DNA of 64,000 bases, taken from positions 372,001 to 436,000 of the forward strand of contig CAVULO010000011.1 in the NCBI GenBank assembly GCA_963742345.1, written 5' to 3'. The first letter of the stretch is position 1; every line of letters starts with the position of its first letter. Source of the DNA: Pseudolabrys sp963742345 (GTDB lineage: Bacteria > Pseudomonadota > Alphaproteobacteria > Rhizobiales > Xanthobacteraceae). This document shows, in pieces, positions 43,611 to 52,417 of this stretch. The notes beneath the pieces were generated by a model that was not told the origin of the DNA, searched no databases, and saw nothing but the letters and a program-made list of their open reading frames with translations. The translations under genes were made by a program, and so were the position numbers.

Positions 43611-44548
43611 GCGAGATACCGCTGGACAAAGGGATGCTGCTCGGCTGCGTGGGGCTCGGGCGTTCGAGTCCGGAAATTCGAAACGATTTCAACCGACGGC
43701 CGCACATCGTCCAGGCCAAAGCCGCGGCCGGCGAGAATTTCTTCATAGCTGCGGGTATGGAGGTCCGCAAAACCGTCGGAAAATTCAATCTCTTCACCGT
43801 TGAGCAGGATCGAGCGATATGTCGATTTTTCCTTCGCGACGGCTTGAGGCAAGTCATTGCGATCAACGGATAAAAACCAACGAATGCGGGCACGGCCACA
43901 TTCGAGGTATCCGGCAGCGCGTTCGCGCTCACGCAGATGCACAATATTGCGCTGGGCCGGACCGAAAACGAAGGCGAGCATATCGAACAGATGAACGCCG
44001 ATATTGGTAGCGATGCCACCCGACTTCGGCTCGTCTCCTTTCCAGGACGAATGATACCAGCGGCCACGCGACGTAATGTAAGTAAGGTCAACTGCAATAT
44101 CGTTCTGGTTTGAGGCGGCGATTTTCTCCTGGAGCATTTTAATCGCGGGATGAAGACGAAGCTGCAGGATGGTCGAGATGCGCCGGCCGGTGTCTTTCTG
44201 CATTTCCGCCAAACCGTCGATATTCCAAGGGTTCAGCACCAATGGCTTTTCACAGATCGCGTCGGCATCGGATCGCAGAGCGAAACGGCAATGCGCGTCA
44301 TGCAGATAGTTTGGCGAGCAAATCGAAATGTAGTCGATCTTCTCGCCGCGCCGACGCAGCTTGTCGATGAAACGATCGAAGCGTTCAAATTCGACGAAGA
44401 AGCTGGCATCCGGAAAGTGACTGTCGATCACTCCGACAGAATCGTTCGGATCGAAGGCCACCTTCAGATCGCCTCCAATCGCCTTGATCGCCTTCATGTG
44501 GCGCGGGGCGACATATCCGGCTGCGCCAATCAATGCGAATGAGGTCAT
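43607..44548 (-). CDS. wbpB: UDP-N-acetylglucosaminuronate 3-dehydrogenase (WlbA/WbpB-like)
   Basis: 313 residues from the ATG at 44548 (MTSFALIGAAGYVAPRHMKAI). Oxidises the C3 hydroxyl of UDP-GlcNAc-uronic acid. The sequence follows WlbA almost segment by segment: GAAGYVAPRHMKAIK, FDPNDSVGVIDS, YISICSPNYLHDAHCR, CEKPLVLNPWNID, LRLHPAIKMLQEK, YITSRGRWYHSSWKGDEPKSGG, ATNIGVHLFDML and SYEEILAGRGFG. The frame remains open to 44839, but that extension reads antisense to the leader of the NusG gene and has no family match. It starts the sugar-biosynthesis part of the operon, 91 bases after the antiterminator gene. Confidence 0.93.
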   Translation of the reverse strand: MTSFALIGAAGYVAPRHMKAIKAIGGDLKVAFDPNDSVGVIDSHFPDASFFVEFERFDRFIDKLRRRGEKIDYISICSPNYLHDAHCRFALRSDADAICEKPLVLNPWNIDGLAEMQKDTGRRISTILQLRLHPAIKMLQEKIAASNQNDIAVDLTYITSRGRWYHSSWKGDEPKSGGIATNIGVHLFDMLAFVFGPAQRNIVHLRERERAAGYLECGRARIRWFLSVDRNDLPQAVAKEKSTYRSILLNGEEIEFSDGFADLHTRSYEEILAGRGFGLDDVRPSVEIVSNFRTRTPEPHAAEQHPFVQRYLA

Positions 44549-44639
44549 GACCGTTCCAAGTCCGATTAGGTACGCTACCGCAGTCCGGGTGAAACGCTCA
44601 CACCAGACCGGGCCGAACGAATTTGCGGACGCAGCGGGA

Positions 44640-45152
44640 TTAAGCCGCGGCCACGCTCTCGGGATCCACCAGCACGCGGACCTTGCGGCCGAGCAGATCG
44701 AGAAGGACCGCGACGCGATCGCGGTCCGGCATTCCATCGTAAAGTCCAAGGCAGTCGGTAAACACGCCCTCAAGCATGCGAATCTTGTCGCCGGCGCGAA
44801 AAAGCGGCCGGTGATCAAGCTTGACCAGGCCGGTCCCATCCTCGCGCTGCTTCAACGCCGCCACCACCTGTTCCGCAACGGGCAAAGGCGTATCGCCGGT
44901 GCAGACCAGACTCGACACGCCGACGGTCGAATAAATCGAGCGCCAGCGCTGCGCTGTCGTATCAATCGAGACAAAGAGATAGCGCGGGAACAGTGGTGCT
45001 GCGACCACGTCGACGCGACGCGCATGCCGCCGGCGCTTGAGATAGCGCGGCAGGTAAGTGACAAAACCCTGGCGATTGAGATGAGTGACGGCCTTGAGTT
45101 CGGCGTTCGGGTGCGATTGCACGACATACCATCGCTGCGCGTTCGAAATCAT
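44640..45152 (-). CDS. NusG/RfaH-like transcription antiterminator
   Basis: 170 residues with an NGN domain (QRWYVVQSHPNAELKAVTHL, then FVTYLPRYLKRRRHARRV and APLFPRYLFVSID) and a C-terminal KOW domain (FRAGDKIRMLEGVFTDCLGLYDG). Such NusG paralogues travel with RNA polymerase and suppress termination in long polysaccharide operons. The gene overlaps the regulator stop by four bases and is the second gene of a unidirectional block of about 43 kb, which fits this role very well. I did not find an ops/JUMPstart-like element in the leader, so the recruitment signal is unknown. Confidence 0.9.
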   Translation of the reverse strand: MISNAQRWYVVQSHPNAELKAVTHLNRQGFVTYLPRYLKRRRHARRVDVVAAPLFPRYLFVSIDTTAQRWRSIYSTVGVSSLVCTGDTPLPVAEQVVAALKQREDGTGLVKLDHRPLFRAGDKIRMLEGVFTDCLGLYDGMPDRDRVAVLLDLLGRKVRVLVDPESVAAA

Positions 45153-45790
45153 TCCGCCGCTCCGCCTTCCTGGCGAATCCGGACGCGCAACAAATCTGGA
45201 ACGAGCACACGATCAATCCCGAAGCGGGCTATTGCCGTTTCGCAGGTTTCGCGAGCATTGGTCTGGTTTGTGATTAAAACGGAATCGAACGGTTTTGTTA
45301 CCGCGTCAAAGTTCTCGAATACCGGCAGACCGACGAATTGGCTTTGCGTCGCATTGGCTTGCACCAAACCAACGATGCTGATCGCCTGTTCGATCGCGCA
45401 CAAGGCCGCGATCTCGGCGAGATCAGACTGTCCGACCAGCACAACCGTGCCAACGCCTCGCGCCTTGGCGACCCGGAAGAGTTCCGAGCAATCGGTCTTG
45501 GCCTGACGGAAGAACCCGAAGGAGTACGACAAATAGTCGACGGTAAGCCGCGACTTTTCGGCAAATCCCTGCGGTGTGAGATAATAAGCGTACCGCCGCG
45601 CCGGCGCGCTGCGGACCTTGACCAGGCCTTTCTTGATGCAGCGCTTGAGGTAGGCGTTGACGAGACCGAGCGCGATGCCGAGTTCGGAGGCAAGCAACCG
45701 TTGCGATTGCGCCCGGTTTTGCTCCACGGCGTCGAGCAGCCCGAGCATAATCCGCGAGCTTTCCGGACTTTCTTCGCTCACCCGACGCAT
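45149..45790 (-). CDS. MarR-like winged-helix regulator with C-terminal Rossmann-like domain
   Basis: 213 residues from the ATG at 45790 (MRRVSEESPESSRIMLGLLDAV), which has GGAG eight bases upstream; the frame extends to a TTG at 45814. The N-terminal winged helix (QRLLASELGIALGLVNAYLKRCIKKGL, then VKVRSAPARRYAYYLTPQGF) matches the EPS-associated MarR family. The C-terminal part (GTVVLVGQSDLAEIAALCAIEQ, then SIVGLVQ and VLITNQ) looks like a nucleotide- or sugar-binding Rossmann-like domain, as in proteins with a GNAT- or CoA-binding-like sensing part. It is the first gene of the operon, and two GTTCA-N5-TGAAC palindromes lie 35-77 bases upstream, so autoregulation is likely. Confidence 0.85.
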   Translation of the reverse strand: MRRVSEESPESSRIMLGLLDAVEQNRAQSQRLLASELGIALGLVNAYLKRCIKKGLVKVRSAPARRYAYYLTPQGFAEKSRLTVDYLSYSFGFFRQAKTDCSELFRVAKARGVGTVVLVGQSDLAEIAALCAIEQAISIVGLVQANATQSQFVGLPVFENFDAVTKPFDSVLITNQTNARETCETAIARFGIDRVLVPDLLRVRIRQEGGAAE

Positions 45791-45824
45791 ATGAAAGGCT
45801 CCGCCAGCGGCCAACTGGTACGCC

Positions 45825-45839
45825 GTTCATAATGTGAAC
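45825..45839. promoter_or_regulatory. Putative operator 1 (GTTCA-N5-TGAAC)
   Basis: A 15-bp perfect-arm palindrome, half-sites GTTCA and TGAAC around the spacer TAATG, 35 bases upstream of the regulator ATG. A second site with the same half-sites follows 28 bp further upstream. The arrangement suggests a dimeric winged-helix protein, most simply the adjacent MarR-like regulator, binding at or just downstream of the operon promoter. Confidence 0.6.
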
Positions 45840-45852
45840 GTCAAGGCTTTGC

Positions 45853-45867
45853 GTTCAAACCATGAAC
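45853..45867. promoter_or_regulatory. Putative operator 2 (GTTCA-N5-TGAAC)
   Basis: Second copy of the palindrome, half-sites GTTCA and TGAAC around AACCA. Its centre is 28 bp from that of operator 1, close to but not exactly three helical turns. Next to it, further from the regulator gene, is an A/T-rich stretch (45880-45910) that may hold the operon promoter. Confidence 0.6.
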
Positions 45868-46084
45868 ACAACAGTCGGCCGATTTTTTAAAAATAGCTAT
45901 TTAGTTACAATGCGTTAGGATATGGTCATCACCTGGGCTTTGTGGATAATCCCTCTTGCAAAGACGCGGGGATGCCCGACGGACAGCGCGTTCGGCGCTG
46001 TGGCGGAGCGCTTTTGCCGCCCGTGGATAACTTGGCTTATGTAACCTCGAGCGGGCCTTGCCGGCCGTCGCTCAAAGGAACGGG
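45868..46084. other. Intergenic region between divergent regulator and methyltransferase genes
   Basis: No gene is supported here. It starts with an A/T-rich segment (GATTTTTTAAAAATAGC and following, about 45882-45912), the most likely place for divergent promoters, and ends with AAAGGAACGGG just before the plus-strand methyltransferase ATG, a good ribosome-binding site. No convincing -35/-10 pair can be fixed by eye. Confidence 0.5.
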
Positions 46085-46939
46085 ATGCACGCTGCCTCGA
46101 AAAAAAATGTCGACCCTCAAGTCGCCCGGGGGTTTGGCGAGGAATGGTCGACATTCCGCCAGGACGAGACAAGGCTCGGGCGGGAGCAGCGCAAAGCAAT
46201 CTTCGAAGACTATTTCCGGATATTCCCATGGCATTTGCTGCCGCCCGGTGGCGGCGTTGGCGCCGATATCGGATGCGGCACAGGGCGCTGGTCGATGATG
46301 GTCGCGCCGCGCGTCGCTCATCTGCATCTTGTCGACGTTAGTCCCGATGCGCTTGCCGTCGCGCGCGAAAATCTAAAAACGCACAAGAATGTCAGTTTTC
46401 ACGCCAACAGCGTCGGAGATATTCCCCTCCCCGCCCGCTCGCTCGATTTCGCGTTCTCGCTCGGGGTCCTGCACCATGTGCCGGACACACAGGCCGCGAT
46501 CGACGCAATCGCTGGCAAGCTCAAAGACGGTGCGCCGTTTCTTGTCTACCTCTATTACGCATTCGACAACCGCCCGGGCTGGTACCGGCCACTGTGGGCG
46601 TTGAGCAACGGCGTTCGTCTTGTCGTGTCGCGGTTGCCGCACCGCATGCGCATCGTCGCCAGCGAGACGATTGCCGCCATGATCTATTGGCCTCTTGCGC
46701 GCCTGGCAGCTTTGCTCGGGCGCTTCGGCGGGTGGAGCAAATCTCTGCCGTTGTCGTGGTATGCCGACAAATCGTTCTATGTCATGCGCACCGATGCCTA
46801 TGACCGGTTCTGCACCCGAGTGGAAAAGCGATTCACCCGGGCGCAGATCGAGCAAATGCTGGTGCGCGCAGGATTCCAACAGATCCGCTTTTCAGATTCG
46901 CCGCCCTACTGGTGCGCAGTTGGAATCAGATCGCAATAG
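46085..46939 (+). CDS. Class I SAM-dependent methyltransferase (Methyltransf_11 type)
   Basis: 284 residues from the ATG at 46085, preceded by AAAGGAACGGG; an in-frame TTG at 46058 is less likely. Motif I is GADIGCGTGRWSMM, followed by VDVSPDALAVARENL, a LDFAFSLGVLHHVPD segment typical of UbiE/Methyltransf_11 proteins, and a C-terminal MLVRAGFQQIRFSDSPPYWCAVG. It probably methylates a sugar of the glycan or a lipid-linked intermediate. It is the first of three closely spaced plus-strand genes (17-bp gap to the glycosyltransferase), divergent from the main operon. Confidence 0.85.
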   Translation: MHAASKKNVDPQVARGFGEEWSTFRQDETRLGREQRKAIFEDYFRIFPWHLLPPGGGVGADIGCGTGRWSMMVAPRVAHLHLVDVSPDALAVARENLKTHKNVSFHANSVGDIPLPARSLDFAFSLGVLHHVPDTQAAIDAIAGKLKDGAPFLVYLYYAFDNRPGWYRPLWALSNGVRLVVSRLPHRMRIVASETIAAMIYWPLARLAALLGRFGGWSKSLPLSWYADKSFYVMRTDAYDRFCTRVEKRFTRAQIEQMLVRAGFQQIRFSDSPPYWCAVGIRSQ

Positions 46940-46956
46940 AACAGACCGACCGGCCA

Positions 46957-48111
46957 ATGGCTCAGAAAATCCTCTACCTGGTCTCGGAAGACTGGTATTT
47001 CGTTTCTCATCGGCTTCCGATGGCGCGCTCGGCGCAAAGGGCCGGGTACGAGGTGCATGTCGCAACACGCGTGGGCGACTGCGCCGACCAAATAAGGCGT
47101 GAGGGTTTTGTTCTGCATCCGATTCATTGGCGTCGCGGCAATTTGAATCCCATCCGGATGATTGCGGCAGTTCTGGAAACCCGGCGCGTTTATCGAGACG
47201 TAGGTCCAGACCTCGTTCATCATGTCGCTGTCGTGCCGACGCTGATCGGTTCGCTGGCGGCACTGGGGTTGCCGATGGTCCGCCTCAACGCTCTTGCGGG
47301 ATTGGGCTTTGCGTTCACCTCCGCAACGGCCAAGGCCCGCGCCGTACGGCCGATGGCGAGTTTCCTTCTCGGTTGGCTGCTGAAGCGGCCAAACACCGCA
47401 GTTCTGGTGCAAAATCCCGACGATTATGCCGTCGTGGCCGAACTCGGCGTGCCGAAAGAGAGAATCGCCCTGATTCCCGGCTCCGGCGTCGACATCGACG
47501 CCCTGACCCCAATGCCGGAACCGGCGGGTCCTTTTACGGTCGGATTTGTAGGGCGCCTGTTGGACGACAAGGGCGTGCGAACCCTGGTGCGCGCGCATGA
47601 GCTGCTGGCGCAGCGTGGCATCGCCATTCATACGCTGCTGGCTGGCGAACCCGACCCGTCCAATCCGGCATCAATCCCCGATCACGTGCTGGATAGCTGG
47701 CGGCACATACCCGACATCCGGTTTCTCGGCCATGTAGCGGATATACGCAGCGTTTGGACGCAGGCGCACGTTGCGGTTCTCCCGTCGCGGCGGGAGGGAC
47801 TGCCAAAAAGCCTGCTGGAAGCGGCAGCCTGCGGGCGTCCCCTGATCGCAACAGACGTTCCGGGCTGCAGGGAAATTGCGCGAGCCAACGTCAATGCGCT
47901 GCTCATTCCAACGGACGACGCCGAGGCATTGGCAGACGCCATCCAGATGCTCATGAAGAACAGCGATTTACGCGTCCGCCTCGGCGCCGCCAGCCGGCAA
48001 ATCGTCGTCGCTGAATTCTCCAGCACGCGGATTGGCACTGAAATCGCCGCGCTCTATTCGCGCTTGCTGGCTGCGGCCTTGTCGTCGAAACTCCAGGTCA
48101 GAGCCACGTAA
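46957..48111 (+). CDS. Glycosyltransferase family 4
   Basis: 384 residues from the ATG at 46957 (MAQKILYLVSEDWYFVSHRL); earlier in-frame starts overlap the methyltransferase gene. GT-B fold. The N-terminal WYFVSHRLPMARSAQRAGYEV is typical of the second-sugar glycosyltransferases that follow WecA/WbpL-type enzymes. The C-terminal domain shows VGFVGRLLDDKGVRTLVRA, VLPSRREGLPKSLLEAAACGRP and LIATDVPGCREIA, including the E-x7-E donor motif. Because the next gene is the initiating transferase, this enzyme may add the second sugar of the repeat unit. Confidence 0.9.
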   Translation: MAQKILYLVSEDWYFVSHRLPMARSAQRAGYEVHVATRVGDCADQIRREGFVLHPIHWRRGNLNPIRMIAAVLETRRVYRDVGPDLVHHVAVVPTLIGSLAALGLPMVRLNALAGLGFAFTSATAKARAVRPMASFLLGWLLKRPNTAVLVQNPDDYAVVAELGVPKERIALIPGSGVDIDALTPMPEPAGPFTVGFVGRLLDDKGVRTLVRAHELLAQRGIAIHTLLAGEPDPSNPASIPDHVLDSWRHIPDIRFLGHVADIRSVWTQAHVAVLPSRREGLPKSLLEAAACGRPLIATDVPGCREIARANVNALLIPTDDAEALADAIQMLMKNSDLRVRLGAASRQIVVAEFSSTRIGTEIAALYSRLLAAALSSKLQVRAT

Positions 48112-48119
48112 TTACTCAA

Positions 48120-49160
48120 GTGGAGGATGGTGCAACCTTGGCTTTTAGCCTGGCGTCTTTTATCGCCGCGGCGGCGATCAGCTTCGGCCTCTTGCTGTGC
48201 CTCAGACCATTGCTCGCGCGTTACGCGCTTGCAAAGCCGAATGCTCGTTCGTCACATAAAATGCCGACGCCGCAGGGCGGCGGCATCGCCGTGATCGCCG
48301 CTACGACGCTCGTCGTCGCCGCGGCGGAAATTCTTGTCCCGAGCCAGGCCGATGAGCCGTTGCGGCTCGCAGTCGTTTTCGCCACCGCCATTGGCCTTGC
48401 TCTTGTCGGCGTCACCGACGACGTGCGGCCACTGGAACCTGTCCCGCGGCTGATTTTGCAAGCCGCGGCCGTCGCCGCCGTCATCGCCGCACTTCCGTAC
48501 GACATGCAAATTGTCCCGGCGCTGCCTTGGTGGCTGGATCGCGCGCTCGCGCTCGTCGGCGGCGTTTGGTTCGTCAATGTCGTCAATTTCATGGACGGCA
48601 TCGACTGGCTCACCGTGGCGGAGATCGTACCCGTTACGGCCGGTCTTGCCCTATTCGGTCTGATGGGCGCGCTTCCTCAAGATGCCACTTTGGTCGCGCT
48701 CGCGCTTTGCGGGGCAATGATCGGCTTTGCACCCTTCAACCGGCCGGTCGCGCAACTTTTTCTCGGCGACGTTGGAAGCTTGCCGATCGGACTTTTGCTG
48801 GGTTGGTTGCTGTTACTGCTTGCGGGCCATGGCTATTTTGCCGCGGCGGCGCTGTTGCCGCTTTACTATCTGGCGGATGCGAGCATTACGTTGGCGCGCC
48901 GCGCCCTAAACGGCGAGTCGGTCATGCAGGCCCACAGAAGTCATTTTTATCAACGGGCACTCGACCGCGGTTTCAGTGTCTATCGAATTGTCGTGCGTAT
49001 TTTCACGTTGAATATAGCGCTCGGAGCGCTCGCGTTAGTCACGGTGCTGAAAAGATCACCGATACTCGACCTGCTGTCGTTTGCAGCAGGTAGCATTCTC
49101 GTTGCAGTCCTGCTTTGGGAGTTCAGCCGCGCTGGTTCGGGGAAACAAAAAATCGTCTAG
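48120..49160 (+). CDS. Undecaprenyl-phosphate sugar-1-phosphate transferase (WecA/WbpL family, GT4-PNPT)
   Basis: 346 residues beginning with a GTG at 48120 (an in-frame TTG at 48138 is an alternative). A polytopic membrane enzyme that starts lipid-linked glycan synthesis by moving HexNAc-1-P to undecaprenyl phosphate. Family motifs are GGGIAVI, the aspartate pair in VGVTDDVRPL, VNFMDGIDWL (NxxDG), AQLFLGDVGSLPIG and the C-terminal cytoplasmic AHRSHFYQRA. About ten hydrophobic segments are visible. It marks a lipid-carrier-dependent assembly route. The only 20 bp between its stop and the convergent gene leave little room for a terminator. Confidence 0.93.
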   Translation: MEDGATLAFSLASFIAAAAISFGLLLCLRPLLARYALAKPNARSSHKMPTPQGGGIAVIAATTLVVAAAEILVPSQADEPLRLAVVFATAIGLALVGVTDDVRPLEPVPRLILQAAAVAAVIAALPYDMQIVPALPWWLDRALALVGGVWFVNVVNFMDGIDWLTVAEIVPVTAGLALFGLMGALPQDATLVALALCGAMIGFAPFNRPVAQLFLGDVGSLPIGLLLGWLLLLLAGHGYFAAAALLPLYYLADASITLARRALNGESVMQAHRSHFYQRALDRGFSVYRIVVRIFTLNIALGALALVTVLKRSPILDLLSFAAGSILVAVLLWEFSRAGSGKQKIV

Positions 49161-49180
49161 ATGCCAATCGGCCGGCTTTT

Positions 49181-51422
49181 TCAAGCTTCCTCGGATTGTT
49201 CCGACCGATGCAGCGCCAGCCCCGCACCGATCAGCAGCCAAAACGTGCGCTGATAAAGCATATCGGCCGGTCCGGACATCACGCCGAACGCCACAAAGCA
49301 CAATACAATCAGTATGGACGCCTGTTCCTTGCGGGCGTGCCCCCATTCTTTGAAAAAGATGTATGTGGCTGGAAGCACAAAAACGATAAACCCGATCATG
49401 CCGAGTTCGGCCAGGAGCCATACGCCGGTCGAGTGAATCAAGAAGCGGGATACCGCCGCTCGCCAAGATCATCTCGCTGCGGAACGCACCCAGACCCGCG
49501 CCAAAAACGGGATGGTCGAGAAATAATTTCAGACCGCCCACGACGCTGACCAGGCGCTCCTGCGTTGATGCGGCATTCGGCACGAACTGCGGAACAACTG
49601 CGCTAGGTAGAGTGGGCAGTAAGACAACAATAAGTGCAGCGCTGGCGGCAATAAGTGCAGCGCTGGCGGCGGCGAGTACCGCAATTAGAATCTCGCGGGA
49701 ATTGATGGCACCGAGATAGCGGCCGGTGGCCAGGACGAACACAGCGGCGATCCATCCGGAACGCGATCCCGCAAAATATAAGCCAGCTATCACCAGGGCC
49801 AAAATGACAATCCGCAGAGAGGCCCCACGGACAGCCGTTATTGTCGCTGCCATGGCCATCAAAAGCTGAAACGCAAAAAAATTGTGATTGAGCGAGAAAC
49901 CTTCGACAGCGGTCGGCATAACCGGAACCTTAAAACCAAGGCCCGCCACCATCACGAGAAACACCTCGACCCCGGCAATTGCCGCGGTCGCACCGGCAAA
50001 TGTCAGCAGGATCGTGCGAAAGCCCACTTTTTGGCCATCGCGCACAATGAGGGCCCCGGTTGCCCCGTAGGCCAAAAGAACAAACCATCCCAGGAACCGG
50101 TTTGTCACGGCCCAGTTTGTCCAACCAAATCGATAGGCCCCGATAAGAAGCGAAACGGCAAGCACCAGCGTGGCAACTGCAGCCGCCAGATTGATATGTG
50201 CCACCCGCCATTGCGGCAGCCTCCCGGCGCGGGCGCACGTGAGAATGAAAAGCACGCCCCCCAGCATCGCCACCGGATCGGCCAAGTTTACGTTGAGCAG
50301 ACCCGACTGGATCGGGACATAGATCTGGAACAAGACGAGCGTGGCCGCAGCCACCGGCAACGCCCATGCGAGCGCACGATAGTAATCAAACGATTTGGTA
50401 TTCTCGGCATCGACCAATTGCCTCTTGCTTGTGGAGCCTGGCAAAGACGCGGCAGCAATCGCACCCATGACCAGCATCGATCCAACACCAATTATGATCG
50501 CCGCTGCCAACGCCGCGTGTGCTGCTACACCGATTGCTCCAAGCGCGACCACCGCACTCATCTCGCGCACGCCCCAGCCCGCGAGACTGATCGGAACGCT
50601 AGCCGCGAACATGACAATGGCCGACGCCGCAATGAGATCGGCAATAGATGTGTGCGGAGAAAGCGCTCGCGCAGCTACCACGTATGCAACCATCATCGGA
50701 ATTTGAACGAGGAGTGTCAGCCCAATGACTGCCAAGCAACGTCGAATAAAATGGCGCGTAAGCAATGGCGTGATCGATTGCGCGGCCATGCGCCCATAAC
50801 CTAACAGTGCGCCGGCCACCGCCGCCGCCATAAGACCGCACATAATTTTGATTAGATCGCTGCCACCTGACGCCTGATCTAGATATACGTTGCCAAAAAT
50901 GAACAATGCGCCTGCCAACGCAAGCAGCGCCGACACGATCGCCGCAATGAAGCGTTCATAAGCCGTGATGACAACCACGGCTGCAAATGGAATTCCTCCA
51001 CGTCCCGCGATGACGCCTCGCGCCAGCAGCTGGCCAGCAATTTGGAAAAATATGGCACCGGCGAGACTTCCTGCACCAACGATGGCCATCGCCCGCCGGA
51101 AGTGAATCGGGTGTTTGATGTCCGTTGCGATAACCTTGAAACGAAGAACTGCCGCCAATGTATTCGCGAGCAAGGCAATAATTATCATGCCTATGGTCGC
51201 GACAGAGAGACCGCGGGCATCGGCCAAAAGCTCGGACGTATCATAATAATAGACGACGAGAAAAAACACACCGGCAAGCAAGACAATCGAAATTGCCGCT
51301 TTTAGAACCTGCATAGAGGAGGCTACAGATCGGCTCTTAGAGCTCGCGCTTAGGTTTTTTTCGGACAGCCAATCTTCATTCCTCTGAATCAATGGAGCTG
51401 TAAATTGGGTTTGCAGGCTCAT
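49181..51422 (-). CDS. Fusion of flippase-like TM domain (LPG-synthase TM family) and O-antigen ligase/polymerase domain; one-base frameshift near the 3' end
   Basis: About 747 codons. Residues about 35-335 resemble the LPG_synthase_TM / UPF0104 family (AGVFFLVVYYYDTSELL, then GSLAGAIFFQIAGQLL, AYERFIAAIVSALLAL and LAGWGVREMSAV). Residues about 345-745 resemble the Wzy/WaaL O-antigen ligase family (EGFSLNHNFFAFQLLMA, FAGSRSGWIAAVFVLATGRY, HPVFGAGLGAF and, after the break, IHSTGVWLLAELGMIGFIVF). The frame breaks at about 49437-49445, where one base too many separates GGIPLL from IHSTGVW; the unshifted frame runs on wrongly to 49056. A 21-bp tandem duplication lies inside. It probably polymerises or ligates the glycan; the role of the first domain is unknown. 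Confidence 0.82.
49629..49670. repeat. Perfect 21-bp tandem duplication inside the ligase fusion gene
   Basis: The 21-bp unit at 49629-49649 is repeated exactly at 49650-49670. In the encoded protein it doubles the heptad AALIAAS in a membrane segment. Being a multiple of three it keeps the frame. Exact identity suggests a recent slippage event. Confidence 0.85.
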
Positions 51423-51513
51423 TTCATATGCCGCTCTGAAAGATATTTCCCATTTGCGGTATGCATCTGCTTCCAGAGTTATTCAGCCAATTCAAGTACG
51501 TTGATATTTAAAT

Positions 51514-52181
51514 TTGTTCAACCCCTCATTGTTGCGCTTGAAGCATACCGGTGACGTTCTGAGCAGAGACAGACTGAGGTCAAGGCCGATGCCAGTGAGC
51601 AAAACAATAACGATGCGGATCGCTGTTTGCTGTCCGCATACAAACCGATTTAAGACGCAACAAAGTTTGAAAACGCTTTTGCCACACAGCCGCGCTTGGG
51701 CCGTATTGAGTAAACTCTATGTCGATCCGAGTCGGCAAGAGGTCTGTACAACGGCGCGAGGGGCGGCCCAAGAGCCTATGGATGGGGGCAAAGACACTAC
51801 ATGTTATGACAACGCACTCGTGATCGGCGACGTTATGGTTGGCGAGCATACATGGATAGGCCCCAACGTTGTCTTTGACTGACCGGGCGGAAGACTCGAG
51901 ATCGGCAGCTAAGTTCGATCGATGCTGGCGTACAGATTTGCACGCACGATACGGGGATGTGGGCGGTCTCAGGCGGGAAATTCCGAGAGAAAAAGCCGCG
52001 ATTAAAATTGGCTCTGCCATATTCGTCGGCCCCAATTCAATCACTACCAAAGAGGTTACTGTCGGAGATCGCGATCATCGACGCGCTTTCGCTGGTCAGC
52101 AGCAACATCCCATCTGGCGTCAAAGCCCTAGGACAACCAGCAAAAGTCCGGGCCGCAATTGATCCACAGAAATTGGATTAA
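51514..52181 (+). pseudogene. Broken hexapeptide-repeat acetyltransferase
   Basis: Fragments in different frames add up to a WbbJ-type left-handed beta-helix acetyltransferase: NALVIGDVMVGEHTWIGPNVVFD ending at a stop (51882), LEIGS, then IKIGSAIFVGPNSITTKEVTVGDR, then IDALSLVSSNIPSGVKALGQPAKV ending at 52181. The last parts match the usual closing turn and the GxPAKV tail of this family. At least one stop and two frame changes interrupt it, so it is inactive. The first 150 bases of the open frame have no recognisable match; the homologous part starts near 51690. Confidence 0.72.
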
Positions 52182-52417
52182 ACTAGGGGTATTTATCGGA
52201 CGAGAATCAAATAAACGGTCCTCGTTTTGAATGGATCATATCGTTCAGCAGCTCGTCGCGAGTGGCGCAATTTCCGAAAAGTTTTGCCTTGCTAGACAAG
52301 CGGGGCTATTTTTCCGAATGTCCGCGCAGCAGCATGTTTCTTGCCATCAGGTGCCTGCGGTTTTGGTCCGAAGAAAGATTTTAAGGCTGCAAACGCCACA
52401 TCGATAAACGGGGCAAC

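Noticed and set aside
45791..46084. ops/JUMPstart element for the NusG paralogue
   Set aside because: No GGCGGTAG-type sequence found in either orientation of the leader region by eye.
49884..50804. Long plus-strand open frame opposite the ligase fusion gene
   Set aside because: Its product is rich in Arg/His/Cys with no domain-like pattern; the opposite strand encodes clear membrane segments. It is a by-product of GC-rich codon use.
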